Shown piece by piece: positions 39,781 through 48,531 of a stretch of 64,000 nt of DNA. Position 1 is the stretch's first letter. Every line of letters begins with the position of its first letter. This DNA comes from VXRN01 sp963664365. Its GTDB lineage: Bacteria; Chloroflexota; Dehalococcoidia; Lucifugimonadales; UBA1123. A model generated the notes under the pieces. The model saw only the letters and a program-made list of their open reading frames with translations, was not told the DNA's origin and ran no database searches. The DNA is taken from contig OY761144.1 in NCBI GenBank assembly GCA_963664365.1, forward strand, positions 372,001 through 436,000, written 5' to 3'. The position numbers and the translations under genes were made by a program.

Positions 39781-40497
39781 TTGCTGACAAAAATGTCAAT
39801 AGTAGCTGCGGTGGCGTTGATGACGATGGTCTCCTCCTCCGCCGTTTTCGGACACGAAGATCGCGAAGAAGGAGACTACAAATTCATAGTCGGATTCCTC
39901 GACGAACCTGCCTACGAGGGTCTGAGGAATGCGGTGAGCCTGCGCGTGAGCAAGGCGAAAGCCGAAGGTCACGGCGGAGCCATGCAAAAGGACGCCGCCA
40001 ATGAGCCGTCTCACCACGGCGGGTCTGCTACCGCGCCCGTCGAAGGGCTCGAGGCCACGCTCCAGGTCGAGGTAACTCACGTCCCGTCCGGCGAGTCTAG
40101 GGTGATGAGTCTGCGCGCGGCGTGGCAAGACCCGGGACACTACCTCGCCGACCTGATACCAACGTCGCCGGGCCACTACCGGTTCCGGTTCTTTGGTACT
40201 ATCGAAGGTAACGAGATCGACTTGACCTTTGACTCAATGGCGGGAGGGGGCAGTTTCGATGACATTCGAGAGGCTTCAGCGATACACTTCCCTGAAGCCG
40301 TCGCCTCCGGCCGGGAGTTGGAGAGCGCGGTGCGCGGCGCGCGGACGGAAGCGCAGCAGGCCAGGGACGCGGCAACCGGCGCCGAGGACGCCGCTTCCGG
40401 CGCGTCGATGCTGGGCATAATCGGCATCGTAGTCGGCGCGATCGGAGTTGCGCTCGGCGGCGTATCATTACTGAGGTTGTTTAGGAGCGGGGACTAG
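39781..40497 (+). CDS. Exported protein with C-terminal helix, unknown
   Basis: A 238-residue protein starting with TTG at 39781, chosen because AGGAGG (39769-39774) is correctly spaced; ATG 39793 is too far. A signal peptide (IVAAVALMTMVSSSAVFGHE) is followed by a His-containing beta-rich domain (KFIVGFLDEPAYEGLRNAVS; AWQDPGHYLADLIPTSPGHY). A coiled-coil region about residues 175-205 (SAVRGARTEAQQARDAATGA) leads to a transmembrane helix (LGIIGIVVGAIGVALGGVSL). The domain pattern resembles the previous gene's, which suggests both work at the membrane surface. It precedes the UGA redoxin gene by 20 bases. Confidence 0.65.
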   Translation: MLTKMSIVAAVALMTMVSSSAVFGHEDREEGDYKFIVGFLDEPAYEGLRNAVSLRVSKAKAEGHGGAMQKDAANEPSHHGGSATAPVEGLEATLQVEVTHVPSGESRVMSLRAAWQDPGHYLADLIPTSPGHYRFRFFGTIEGNEIDLTFDSMAGGGSFDDIREASAIHFPEAVASGRELESAVRGARTEAQQARDAATGAEDAASGASMLGIIGIVVGAIGVALGGVSLLRLFRSGD

Positions 40498-40517
40498 ATA
40501 CCGGAGAGGAGATCGGT

Positions 40518-41222
40518 ATGAACTACCAATGGATTGTGCGCGGGGCGGCGCTGTTAGTCATGTCGGCTGCGCTGATTGCGCTTGTCGGCTGCGGCTCGGA
40601 GTCTGAACCGAGCGGCGATACCGCCCGGTTTCCTGTTCCAACCGAGGTCGTTCCGGCCGTATCGACTCCGGTACCAACCTCCACTCCGGCACCTGAGCCG
40701 TCCCCAGAACCTGCGGCAGCGGCCACACCGCCGCCCGAACCCTCGCCTTCAGAGGGGTCGGAAGCGGGCAGGCTTCCGGCCCCGGACTTCACCTTGCCCT
40801 CGGCAAGCGGCGGCTCCGTCACACTGACTAACCTTCTGGAGGACAGCAGAGGCGCGGTGCTGGTGTTCTACCGGGGCTTCTTCTGAGGCACATGCAGAAA
40901 CCAGCTTGGAGAGCTGGTCATGGTACACTCCGAGTTCATCGAACGCGACGTGGAGTTGGTCGCCATCAGCATGGACAGCAGGGAGAACGCTAAGAACATG
41001 GCGGACCTGGTATTCGCAAAGTTCCACGTGCTCGCCGACTCGAGCGGCGCGGTCACGAATAGCTACGGAGTGTTCGACTTGCTGGGCGACGGCGTCGCCG
41101 CTCCGTCAATGTTCATCATACGTCCCGACAGCACCATCGGCACATACTACGTCGGACAGCACATTAACGACAGGCCGATCCCAGAGGATATTCTGAACCA
41201 GGTGGACCGCGTACTGAAGTGA
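40518..41222 (+). CDS. Selenocysteine-containing redoxin lipoprotein
   Basis: Reading UGA at 40884-40886 as selenocysteine (U123) gives 234 residues. A signal peptide with lipobox (ALIALVGCGSE) and a Pro-rich linker lead to a redoxin domain: APDFTLPSASGGSVTLTN, LVFYRGFF-U-GTCRNQLGEL, then ELVAISMDSRENA and VLADSSGAVTNSYGVF. In peroxiredoxin-like families the FYRG motif is followed by the peroxidatic Cys at exactly the U position, and UxxC here replaces CxxC. Without readthrough the lipoprotein would end one residue before its active site. The second half lies in the same frame. RBS GAGGAG precedes ATG 40518. Probably an outer-face peroxidase or disulfide reductase. Confidence 0.88.
40900..40918 (+). 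promoter_or_regulatory. Bacterial SECIS-like hairpin
   Basis: ACCAGCT (40900-40906) and AGCTGGT (40912-40918) form a perfect 7-bp stem with loop TGGAG. The loop GG lies 24 bases after the U of UGA 40884, in the range usual for bacterial SECIS elements that bind SelB. A short CATG/CATG pairing could extend the stem below an asymmetric bulge. Confidence 0.8.
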
Positions 41223-41414
41223 GTCGCCGAATTGGGAGCGTTCCAAACGCAGCGAGTCATCCCCGCTGTCATTCTTGTAAATGTCTGGCAGGCGGATGGA
41301 GTCGCGCTGCGGCGCCTGCCAGCTTGGGGCAGGCGCGCGCGGTTGACATTGGGCGGCAAGGGTGAGAATCTTCACGAAAGAGATAGCGGCGTCCGACTCG
41401 AAAGGAGGACACTC

Positions 41415-41975
41415 GTGGCCAAGGTAATGCTGGACCTCGAAGACCCAAAGGTGTTGGAAGAACTGGGAACCGAGTGGCGGTTCGGCTCGGGGTGGGACCC
41501 CGGGAAGCCGAACGAAGGGCTGGTATCGCAGGCGAGCGAGAGCACTGCACGCCTAGCTGACTATGACGACTCGGACTGGGAGGTTATTGAGGACATGGAG
41601 GCGGGCGGCATGGGCCGGGGGTCGGGCAGGCCGCATCATCCGGGGATAAGAACGCAGCGCTCGATAGGCTTCACGTTCGGCTGGTACAGGATCAAGATAC
41701 CTCTGCCGGAGCGGGTCGGGGACTTCGAGGTCGCGGGGTCGGAGGTCTGGTTCGAGACGGACATCGACGATTACGGTGAGATCTGGGTTGACGGCGAGTG
41801 GGACCACGACAGGGGCGCGATAAACGGGTTTAACGTGACCAACCGGGTGAAGATTACGGACAGCGCGGCGCCGGGGACCACGCACGTTGTGGCATGCCTA
41901 GCGGTAAACGGACCGCTGGGCCGGCCGGGCGGCGGCATATTCATGCGATACGCTCACCTTGACTTCATAAAGTAG
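41415..41975 (+). CDS. Galactose-binding-like beta-sandwich protein
   Basis: A 186-residue protein starting with GTG 41415, chosen because AAAGGAGG lies 6 bases upstream. The text LADYDDSDWEVIEDMEAGGM, then FTFGWYRIKIPLPERVGDF and VWFETDIDDYGEIWVDGEWD, matches the jelly-roll sugar-binding domain seen at the N terminus of beta-galactosidases and related glycosidases. No catalytic domain follows, so it is a stand-alone module. No signal peptide is visible. The 192 bases before it hold no gene I can support. Confidence 0.65.
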   Translation: MAKVMLDLEDPKVLEELGTEWRFGSGWDPGKPNEGLVSQASESTARLADYDDSDWEVIEDMEAGGMGRGSGRPHHPGIRTQRSIGFTFGWYRIKIPLPERVGDFEVAGSEVWFETDIDDYGEIWVDGEWDHDRGAINGFNVTNRVKITDSAAPGTTHVVACLAVNGPLGRPGGGIFMRYAHLDFIK

Positions 41976-41984
41976 GCAGTTCTC

Positions 41985-42635
41985 ATGTCGGGCAACACGC
42001 GCAGGCTGCCCCTGTTTCCCCTCAACACAGTCCTGTTTCCGGGCGAGTCGCTACCGCTCCAGATATTCGAGGAGCGGTACAAGCTGATGCTGCGCGAGTG
42101 CATGGAAGCGGACAGCAGGTTCGGAGTATCGCTGATTATGGAGGGGAGTGAGGTCGGGGGGCCTGCGCTCCCTTACGTGGTGGGCACGGTGGCTGAGATG
42201 GCGCAGGTGAGCCGAATCGAGGGGGACAGGTTCTTCGTGGCGGCGGTCGGCCGGCAGCGTTTCAGGGTGTCGGAGATTACGCAGTGGACTCCGTTCGTGG
42301 CGGCGGATGTTGAGCTTCTGGACGAAGGGGCGGATGAGGCCGTTCCGGACGCGCTGGTCGAGGAGACGGTCGGCGCGTTCTCTGAGTACTACCGGATTTC
42401 GATGGGCATGGCGGGCGGATGGGTGGGCGAGCCGAGGCTGCCGAAGAGTCCGCTTGCGCTCTCCTACCACATAGCCTGCAACCTACAGTTGGACCTGCCG
42501 GGGAAGCAGGCTCTGCTGGAGCAGGAGTCGGCGACGAGCAGGCTTCAGGCGGAGTTGGATATCCTGAGTCGAGAATCGGCGGAGCTGCGACGGCAGATGG
42601 AGTTGCAGATGCTGGGGCGTTTCAGCAGGCAGTAG
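41985..42635 (+). CDS. LON substrate-binding-domain protein
   Basis: A 216-residue stand-alone LON N-terminal domain: LPLFPLNTVLFPGESLPLQI, EERYKLMLRECMEADSRFGV and VGTVAEMAQVSRIEGDRFFV. A helical C-terminal region (LLEQESATSRLQAELDILSR) follows. There is no ATPase or protease domain. The function of such free domains is not established; they may bind unfolded proteins or serve as adaptors. It begins 9 bases after the previous gene and probably shares its transcript. Confidence 0.86.
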   Translation: MSGNTRRLPLFPLNTVLFPGESLPLQIFEERYKLMLRECMEADSRFGVSLIMEGSEVGGPALPYVVGTVAEMAQVSRIEGDRFFVAAVGRQRFRVSEITQWTPFVAADVELLDEGADEAVPDALVEETVGAFSEYYRISMGMAGGWVGEPRLPKSPLALSYHIACNLQLDLPGKQALLEQESATSRLQAELDILSRESAELRRQMELQMLGRFSRQ

Positions 42636-42648
42636 GGTCTTTTCGGGT

Positions 42649-43560
42649 TCACAGCAGTTCCGCGTATCGCTCGGATGGCGCTTCGTCGAACAGGTGCGGG
42701 TGGAGTATGCGGGTCAGAAGCTCGATGCCGTCCACGAGCCTGGGGCCGCTTCTGCTGAACAGGGCGCCGGAGTCGACGGCGTAGGCGCGTCCGTTTTGGA
42801 AGGCTGAGAGCCTACGCCAGTCGGATTGGTCGGGCAGAGCGTCGAACTCGGATCGGGCGCGGGCAACGCCCATTCCGCAGGGCATGAGAATCAGGACGTC
42901 GGGGTCGGCTTCGGCCAGTTGGCTGAAGTCTATTCTGATGGAGGGTGACGCGGGGCGGACGAGCGCATCTGTCCCGCCCGCGGTCTCAACCATCTCGGGA
43001 ACCCAGTGTCCGGCGGCGATTATGGGGTCCATCCACTCGATGCAGGCGACGGTCGGGGATGTCGGGGCACTCTTCACAGCATGGCGGACCGACTCGATTC
43101 TGGCGCGAAGATCAGTGACGGTCTCAGCGGCGGCGTCTTTGGCTCCGGCAGCCTCACCGACTCGGATGATGTCGTTCAGCATGTCGTCGATGTCATGAGG
43201 ATCAAGGGACAGTATAGCCGGGACGGGACTGAGGGCGGCGACCGCGTGTTGTACGTCTTCGAAAGATACGGCGCAGACTTCGCATAGCTGCTGGGTTATG
43301 ACGAGGCCGGGGCGCGCTTCAGCCAAGACATCGGCGTCCACCTCGTAGATGTTTTCGCCGCGGGTCATCATGTCGGTGACGATGCGGTCTATCTCTCGGC
43401 TGGTGAGGTTGTCGGAGTCGAAGCGGCTGCGGACGACTTTGGGCTTGCCGAGGGCGTCGGGCGGGAAGTCGCACTCGTGGCTGACGGCGTGGAGGGAGTC
43501 TCCAAGTCCGAGGAGGTAGATGATCTCGCTGGCGCTGGGTAGGAAGGAGCAGATACGCAT
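42649..43560 (-). CDS. BtuF-like cobalamin-type binding protein without signal peptide
   Basis: A 303-residue periplasmic-binding fold protein: RICSFLPSASEIIYLLGLGD near the N terminus, then DVLAEARPGLVITQQLCEVC and VACIEWMDPIIAAGHWVPEM with MVETAGGTDAL, text typical of BtuF-type vitamin B12 or metal-chelate binding proteins. It lacks a visible signal peptide or lipobox, so it may be cytoplasmic, and a role in transport is uncertain. The last gene before it is convergent. It follows the aminotransferase gene by 12 bases. Confidence 0.8.
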   Translation of the reverse strand: MRICSFLPSASEIIYLLGLGDSLHAVSHECDFPPDALGKPKVVRSRFDSDNLTSREIDRIVTDMMTRGENIYEVDADVLAEARPGLVITQQLCEVCAVSFEDVQHAVAALSPVPAILSLDPHDIDDMLNDIIRVGEAAGAKDAAAETVTDLRARIESVRHAVKSAPTSPTVACIEWMDPIIAAGHWVPEMVETAGGTDALVRPASPSIRIDFSQLAEADPDVLILMPCGMGVARARSEFDALPDQSDWRRLSAFQNGRAYAVDSGALFSRSGPRLVDGIELLTRILHPHLFDEAPSERYAELL

Positions 43561-43572
43561 GGGGCGGTTACT

Positions 43573-44781
43573 TCAGAAAGCGCCTTTCTGTTGGAAGGCT
43601 TCAGCTAGGCGGGCGATGCCCTCGTGGATTTCGGGGGGCGAGTTGAAGCCGAAGCAGAGGCGGGCGCAGTTTTGGCCGGTGTTGCCTTCGGGGGAGAACT
43701 GGACACCGGGCAGGTATCCGACATCGTACTTGTCGAGCACATCGTCGCGGATGGATACGAGGTCACTGCCCTCGGGCATCTTGAGCCAGATGAACAGTCC
43801 GCCGTTCGGGCTGCTCCACTCGGCGCGGTCGCCGAAGTTTTCGCCGAGGGCCGCGAGCATGGCATCGCGCTTAGCGCGCTGGATGTCGTTGATCTCGTCG
43901 ATGTGACCGTCTAGCTGACCGGTGGAGTACCTGTGGACGGCGTAGGAGGCGAAGGTGTTGACGGCTCCGCCGCTCTTGGCGACGAGGGCGCGGTCGAGGA
44001 CCTCGGGCGGCCCGGTCCCGTAGCCGATTCTCATGCCGGGGGCGATTATCTTGGAGAATGAGCCGACGTACAAGGTACTGCCGATGTCGTCGAGGGAGTA
44101 GATGGAGGTGGGCGACTCTGGGCCGTCGAGCCTGAGATCGACGTAGCAGTCGTCTTCAAGAATAGGTACGCCGTGACGTTGGGCGATTTCGAGCATGGCC
44201 TGGCGGCGTTCGAGGGTCATGGTCCAGCCCATGGGGTTCTGGTAGGTGGGAATGGTGTAGATGAGCTTGGGACGCCTGCCCTGCGAGGTCGCCTTCTGGA
44301 TCGCGCCCTCAAGGGCGTCGGGCAACATGCCTTCTTGGTCGGTCTCGACGCCGCGGATTTCGGCGCCGAATCTTCGGAGTTGGCCCAGCGTTCCGGCGTA
44401 CACGAAATCTTCGGTCAGGGCCACGTCACCGGGGTCTAGGAGCACCTCGAGAAACATGTGGATCGGCTGGCTGGAGCCGTCGCCGAGGATGATGTCGTCG
44501 GGGGAGACGTGGATGTCGCGGTCTCGCGCGATCTTGTCGGCGACGAACTCGCGCAGGGGTCGGTAGCCCTGGTGGTGGGCGTAGATTGCGAGGTCTTCAC
44601 CCTCGTCGGCGAGCGCCTGCTTGAGGCCCTCGACAAGTCCGTCGAACGGGATGGACTTGGGATCGGGGTATGCGACGGCGAAGTCGTACTTTCCGCGCTT
44701 TACGGCACCTGCTCGCGCGCCGCCCGGCGGCGCGCGCTTCGAGAATAGATTATCGAAGCTGAACTTGGTGTCTTGGGGCAT
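43573..44781 (-). CDS. PLP-dependent aminotransferase (MocR/LysN-like), paralog 1
   Basis: A 402-residue fold-type I aminotransferase. The region LIYTIPTYQNPMGWTMTLER and the PLP lysine in VGSFSKIIAPGMRIGYGTG near residue 235 match the 2-aminoadipate transaminase/MocR branch without the GntR DNA-binding domain. ATG 44781 has AGGAGG 7 bases upstream; a TTG start one codon earlier is less likely. The amino donor is unknown. A second paralog lies at 45438-46634, separated only by a Uma2 gene. Confidence 0.88.
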   Translation of the reverse strand: MPQDTKFSFDNLFSKRAPPGGARAGAVKRGKYDFAVAYPDPKSIPFDGLVEGLKQALADEGEDLAIYAHHQGYRPLREFVADKIARDRDIHVSPDDIILGDGSSQPIHMFLEVLLDPGDVALTEDFVYAGTLGQLRRFGAEIRGVETDQEGMLPDALEGAIQKATSQGRRPKLIYTIPTYQNPMGWTMTLERRQAMLEIAQRHGVPILEDDCYVDLRLDGPESPTSIYSLDDIGSTLYVGSFSKIIAPGMRIGYGTGPPEVLDRALVAKSGGAVNTFASYAVHRYSTGQLDGHIDEINDIQRAKRDAMLAALGENFGDRAEWSSPNGGLFIWLKMPEGSDLVSIRDDVLDKYDVGYLPGVQFSPEGNTGQNCARLCFGFNSPPEIHEGIARLAEAFQQKGAF

Positions 44782-44839
44782 CAAGGTTCCTCCTAGTGGT
44801 TGCCTGTGACTTTGTTGGGTTGGGATGGTCGGCGTAATT

Positions 44840-45382
44840 CTATATGAAGATGTCGTTTACGCTGATCTCGAACCCTTTCAGCGTGGGTGAAGTTATGGTG
44901 TCCCCGCCGGCGTAGGTGTTTATGATTTCAAGGATGCCATCCTTCAGAAGCATCTGAAAGACTACACGGTTGGCGGTGTCTGCGACCCAGTATTCGTTTA
45001 CGCCGTGATGGGCGTAGAGGTCGCGCTTTTCTCGCCAGTCGCGGCTGGACGTGGATGGTGACAGAATCTCTACGATGAGGTCCGGCGCGCCCTGTATGTT
45101 GGCCTCGGCGATGATGTGCTCGCGTTCTTTCGAGATGAACAGCACGTCGGGCTGGACGGTGTCGGTGTCGGTCAACACAACGTCGGTTGGGGCTAAGAAA
45201 ACACGACCAAGGTCGCACTGTCTAACGAATGACCACATCTGAGAGCCGAGGCTGGCATGACTTTCCTGGTGGGCGATGTTGGGAGCCGGAACCATTAGCA
45301 ATACTCCATCTATGAGCTCGTACCGTTCATCGTCTGGCGTTTTCGCGTAGTCGCGATATGTGAGTTTGGTTTGCGTGACCAT
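44840..45382 (-). CDS. Uma2-family nuclease-like protein, second copy
   Basis: A 180-residue member of the same family as the gene at 2859: LTYRDYAKTPDDERYELIDG, QPDVLFISKEREHII, PDLIVEILSPSTSSRDW and KRDLYAHHGVNEYWV. The catalytic Asp/Glu positions are conserved. ATG 45382 has AGGAGG 6 bases upstream; an in-frame ATG at 45403 lacks such a site. It is inserted between two paralogous aminotransferase genes. Confidence 0.88.
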   Translation of the reverse strand: MVTQTKLTYRDYAKTPDDERYELIDGVLLMVPAPNIAHQESHASLGSQMWSFVRQCDLGRVFLAPTDVVLTDTDTVQPDVLFISKEREHIIAEANIQGAPDLIVEILSPSTSSRDWREKRDLYAHHGVNEYWVADTANRVVFQMLLKDGILEIINTYAGGDTITSPTLKGFEISVNDIFI

Positions 45383-45437
45383 GACTGTCCTCCTGGTGGA
45401 CACTCAGCGTATCACAGAGCATCCGGATACAGGCCCG

Positions 45438-46634
45438 CTACCCGTTGTCGAACGCGCCCTGGCGTTCGAAGACTTGGGCCAGTAGGGCGATGCCTTCTCT
45501 GATCTCGTCGGAGGTGTGGTAGCTGTAAGTCAGCCGGATGCGGTCGTTGCCGGCCCTGTCGGCGCGGTACATTGGGCCGGGGTTGTACCTGACCCCGGCC
45601 TCGACCGCCTTTTCGAGGGTGTTCCAGGCGTCGGCGCCTTTGGGTAGCTTGCCCCACAGCATCATGCCTCCGTTGGGGCTGCTCCACTCGCAGCTTGGGG
45701 GGAAACTTTCGTTGAGGGCGGCGAGCATCGCGTCGCGCTTTGCTCCGAGCGACCGGGCGACGGCGGCGACGTACTCGTCGCCGTGCCGTGTCAGGTACTC
45801 GTAAACGGCCATCGACGCCAAATGGCTAGGGGCGGTCCCGAATCGGAGCCTGCCGACGACCTCTTTGACCTGCTCGGGCACGACGGCGAAGCCGAGCCTG
45901 AGGCCGCAGCCGAGCAGTTTGGTATAGGCGGACACGTACATGACGTTATCCTGGTCGTCCATGCCGTACATCGCGGGGGGCAGGGGGGCTCCGTCGATGC
46001 GGAAGTCGGCGTAGGACTCGTTTTCTAGGATGGGGATGCCGTAGCGCTGGGAGATCTCGACCATGCGCCTGCGACGCTCGGCGCTGAGGGTCATGCCCAT
46101 GGGGTTCTGGTACACGCTGATCGTGTAGATGAGCTTCGGCTTGGCGCCTTTGGCGACGAGGTCTTTGATGGTGGCTTCCAGCGCGTCGGTGTCCATGCCG
46201 TCCGCGTCGGTTGGGACGTGGATGATGTTGGCGCGCTTGCCCATCAACATTCCGAGCGTGCCGGAGTAGCAGAACTCCTCGATGAGGACGGTGTCTCCGG
46301 CGTCAACGAGCGCGTCGAGGATTACGCCGACGGCTCCGCCCGCGCCGGAACTGAGGAAAATGCTGTCCAACGGGACGTCCATGCCCCTGTTCTTTCGCAG
46401 GGAGTCGGCGATGTACTCGCGCAGCCCAGGGTGACCCTGCGGCGGGGGATACTTGGCTAGGTCAGTCCCCTCGCGGGGCATGATTTCGGCCAGCGCATCG
46501 ACGAATCCCTCAACCGGCATCGTATCGAGGTCGGTGTAAGTGACGGAGAAGACGTACTTGGTGTCCTCGGCCAGTCCGGGCGGGGCGTCAACATCGACGG
46601 GCAGGTTTCGGGAGAATAGGTTGGCGTAGTTCAT
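45438..46634 (-). CDS. PLP-dependent aminotransferase (MocR/LysN-like), paralog 2
   Basis: A 398-residue fold-type I aminotransferase: LIYTISVYQNPMGMTLSAER and PLP lysine in VSAYTKLLGCGLRLGF. Its overall text follows the paralog at 43573 closely, which points to ancient duplication. The Gly-rich FLSSGAGGAVGVILDAL supports PLP phosphate binding. It follows the Gfo/Idh/MocA oxidoreductase gene by 15 bases and is probably co-transcribed with it. Confidence 0.88.
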   Translation of the reverse strand: MNYANLFSRNLPVDVDAPPGLAEDTKYVFSVTYTDLDTMPVEGFVDALAEIMPREGTDLAKYPPPQGHPGLREYIADSLRKNRGMDVPLDSIFLSSGAGGAVGVILDALVDAGDTVLIEEFCYSGTLGMLMGKRANIIHVPTDADGMDTDALEATIKDLVAKGAKPKLIYTISVYQNPMGMTLSAERRRRMVEISQRYGIPILENESYADFRIDGAPLPPAMYGMDDQDNVMYVSAYTKLLGCGLRLGFAVVPEQVKEVVGRLRFGTAPSHLASMAVYEYLTRHGDEYVAAVARSLGAKRDAMLAALNESFPPSCEWSSPNGGMMLWGKLPKGADAWNTLEKAVEAGVRYNPGPMYRADRAGNDRIRLTYSYHTSDEIREGIALLAQVFERQGAFDNG

Positions 46635-46649
46635 GATGAGTTTTCGCCT

Positions 46650-47693
46650 TTAGACGAATGGAAGCGTGACGCGATCGCCGGACTGTATGCTCAGGGTCAC
46701 GGCGTCGGTGAACTCCATGTATCGGACGCCGTCTTGGAAGTTGGTGTGGGTCACGGGTTCGAGGCCGCGGATGGCGTTGATGAACTCCTCCTCGACTCGC
46801 CAGCCGCCCTGTTTCTCTACGGGGACGTCGATCTCGGCAAGCTCGTTGTCTCCCCTGCGTCCGCCTCGCAGGGTCATGGAGCCGGAGTTGATGTGCAGTG
46901 TTCCTTCGGAGCCGAAAATCCAGACTCCATCGGCCGGGGCCAGACCTGTAACGGTACTCACCCTGAGACGCACGACGGGGCCGGAGGCGAACTCGATCAG
47001 AATCTCGACGTGGTCCGGTATGGTGACGTGCGCGGGCCGTCCGTCCCAGCCGGTCCGGCTCTTGACGTTGACCCTGCCGACGGCGGTTACGGCTTGGGCG
47101 GGTCCGAACCAGCGCATGATCGCCTCGTACCAGATGCCCATCTGCATAATGTTGTTGCCGGAGAGGTCGCGGTCGTGCCGCCAGTGGAGCTCCGAGTCGT
47201 AGTCTATGAAGTCGCCCTGATGCACGGTGACGTCGGCGGAGAGGACGTCTCCGAACCAGCCGTCGGCGATCATATCCCTGATGGTATTGTCCACCTTGAG
47301 CGTGTGAGGGGCGGGCACGATCTGAGTCACCAAGTCCGGGCTTTCGAGCGAGGCGGCGAGCATGAGCTTGGCGTCGTCCGAGTTCATGGTCATGCGGGCC
47401 TCGGTGAGGACGTGCTTGCCGGCGTCGATCGATGCGAGCACGAGGGTCTTGTGCATGTATGGCCAGGTGCCTACGCAGATGGCGTCGGTGTCGTCTTCTT
47501 CGATCAGGTCGATCCATGAGTCGTAAACCGTGCTGAGGCCGAATTCGTCGGCGACGCGCTGGCTAGATTCGCGGCTGCGGTTCGAGACGCTGACGTTCTC
47601 CACGCCGTCTATGGCGGCAAAGCCGGGCAGGTGCCTAAGCTTGGTGTTCGCTCCCGCGCCGACGTAGCCGATACGAATGATGTCTTCTGCCAT
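46650..47693 (-). CDS. Gfo/Idh/MocA-family oxidoreductase with altered EKP motif
   Basis: A 347-residue NAD(P)-dependent oxidoreductase. The N-terminal Rossmann region has IRIGYVGAGANTKLRHLPGF, VSVSNRSRESSQRVADEF and DTDAICVGTWPYMHKTLVL. The usual EKP (catalytic lysine) appears as VLTEARMTMNSDDAK, so the catalytic Lys is replaced. The C-terminal domain has the family WYEAIMRWFGPAQAVTAVGR. Substrates are usually sugars or inositols. The missing Lys suggests an altered reaction or a binding role. Confidence 0.86.
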   Translation of the reverse strand: MAEDIIRIGYVGAGANTKLRHLPGFAAIDGVENVSVSNRSRESSQRVADEFGLSTVYDSWIDLIEEDDTDAICVGTWPYMHKTLVLASIDAGKHVLTEARMTMNSDDAKLMLAASLESPDLVTQIVPAPHTLKVDNTIRDMIADGWFGDVLSADVTVHQGDFIDYDSELHWRHDRDLSGNNIMQMGIWYEAIMRWFGPAQAVTAVGRVNVKSRTGWDGRPAHVTIPDHVEILIEFASGPVVRLRVSTVTGLAPADGVWIFGSEGTLHINSGSMTLRGGRRGDNELAEIDVPVEKQGGWRVEEEFINAIRGLEPVTHTNFQDGVRYMEFTDAVTLSIQSGDRVTLPFV

Positions 47694-47775
47694 GAAGTAT
47701 TTGCCTCCGTGTGGTGGTGTGGAGATTATACAGGTGTCATGATTGGGGTGTCAGGTGTCGTTGCGCTCATTCGGT

Positions 47776-48531
47776 TCACTTCAGGGGCGCCCCGTCTCTT
47801 GTCAGCATATCGGGTTTCAGCCAGGTGGAGCGGCCATAGTTGATCGGCTTGCCTATGTGGAAGCTTTCGACGGGGGCGAAGTCTCCGGCGCGGAGAGCCT
47901 CCAGCAGGTCGGACTCGTTGCGCACGTCGCCTTTGAAGACGGTTACTCCCCTGGCGAGTCCGTCCAGCGAGTGGGCGTCCGACCCTCCGGTTCCCCAGAA
48001 GCCGTGCAGGGCGGCGACCTCTTGGGCGAATCGGTTCTCTACCTCTATGTTGCCCCCGTTGACCACCTCGATCTCGTCCACCAACTCAAACACGGGGTGT
48101 TTGGCGGCCTCGGCGGCGGTCTTGGGAATGCGGTCGGCATCCTGGAACAGCATGTTTTGGGTGTAGTGCGGCAGGTCGAATAGGAACCTGAAGGGGTGGG
48201 CCAGAGCCATGAATCCGCCGACCTTGTCCACCTCTCGGCGCAGGGTTCGTATGACCTCTATGCTGTCGCCATAGCCCGCTACGTGCCCTTCCAACCCAAT
48301 TGTGATGACGTGTCCGAGGGGAGTGTAAACCTCAAGGGCGCGGACGAGGACGATGTCTTCGACTGTGCGGGCGAATGCTTCGAAGTCGTGGCGCGGCCAG
48401 CCGTCGTGCTCGGTCACCATGATTCCGGTGAGTCCCAGGCGTCTGGCGTCCTCGACCATCTCTTGCGGGGTCAGTCCGCTGTCAGGGCTACCCTGGTTGG
48501 TGTGAACGTGGAGGTCGAATATAGAAAACAT
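47776..48531 (-). CDS. PHP-domain phosphoesterase-like protein
   Basis: A 251-residue protein of the PHP superfamily. Metal-binding motifs are DLHVHTNQGSPDSGL at the N terminus, VTEHDGWP near residue 40, MALAHPFRF near residue 112 and GGSDAHSLDG near residue 172. This set coordinates a cluster of two or three metals, as in histidinol phosphatase and YciV-like enzymes. The substrate is unknown. It precedes the gap that separates it from the Gfo/Idh/MocA gene by 82 bases. Confidence 0.88.
   Translation of the reverse strand: MFSIFDLHVHTNQGSPDSGLTPQEMVEDARRLGLTGIMVTEHDGWPRHDFEAFARTVEDIVLVRALEVYTPLGHVITIGLEGHVAGYGDSIEVIRTLRREVDKVGGFMALAHPFRFLFDLPHYTQNMLFQDADRIPKTAAEAAKHPVFELVDEIEVVNGGNIEVENRFAQEVAALHGFWGTGGSDAHSLDGLARGVTVFKGDVRNESDLLEALRAGDFAPVESFHIGKPINYGRSTWLKPDMLTRDGAPLK

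Noticed and set aside
40884..40886. TGA as a normal stop of the lipoprotein
   Set aside because: The redoxin domain continues in frame with a UxxC motif and a SECIS-like hairpin, and selB is present.
46734..47519. Plus-strand 261-codon frame
   Set aside because: Shadow of the Gfo/Idh/MocA gene.
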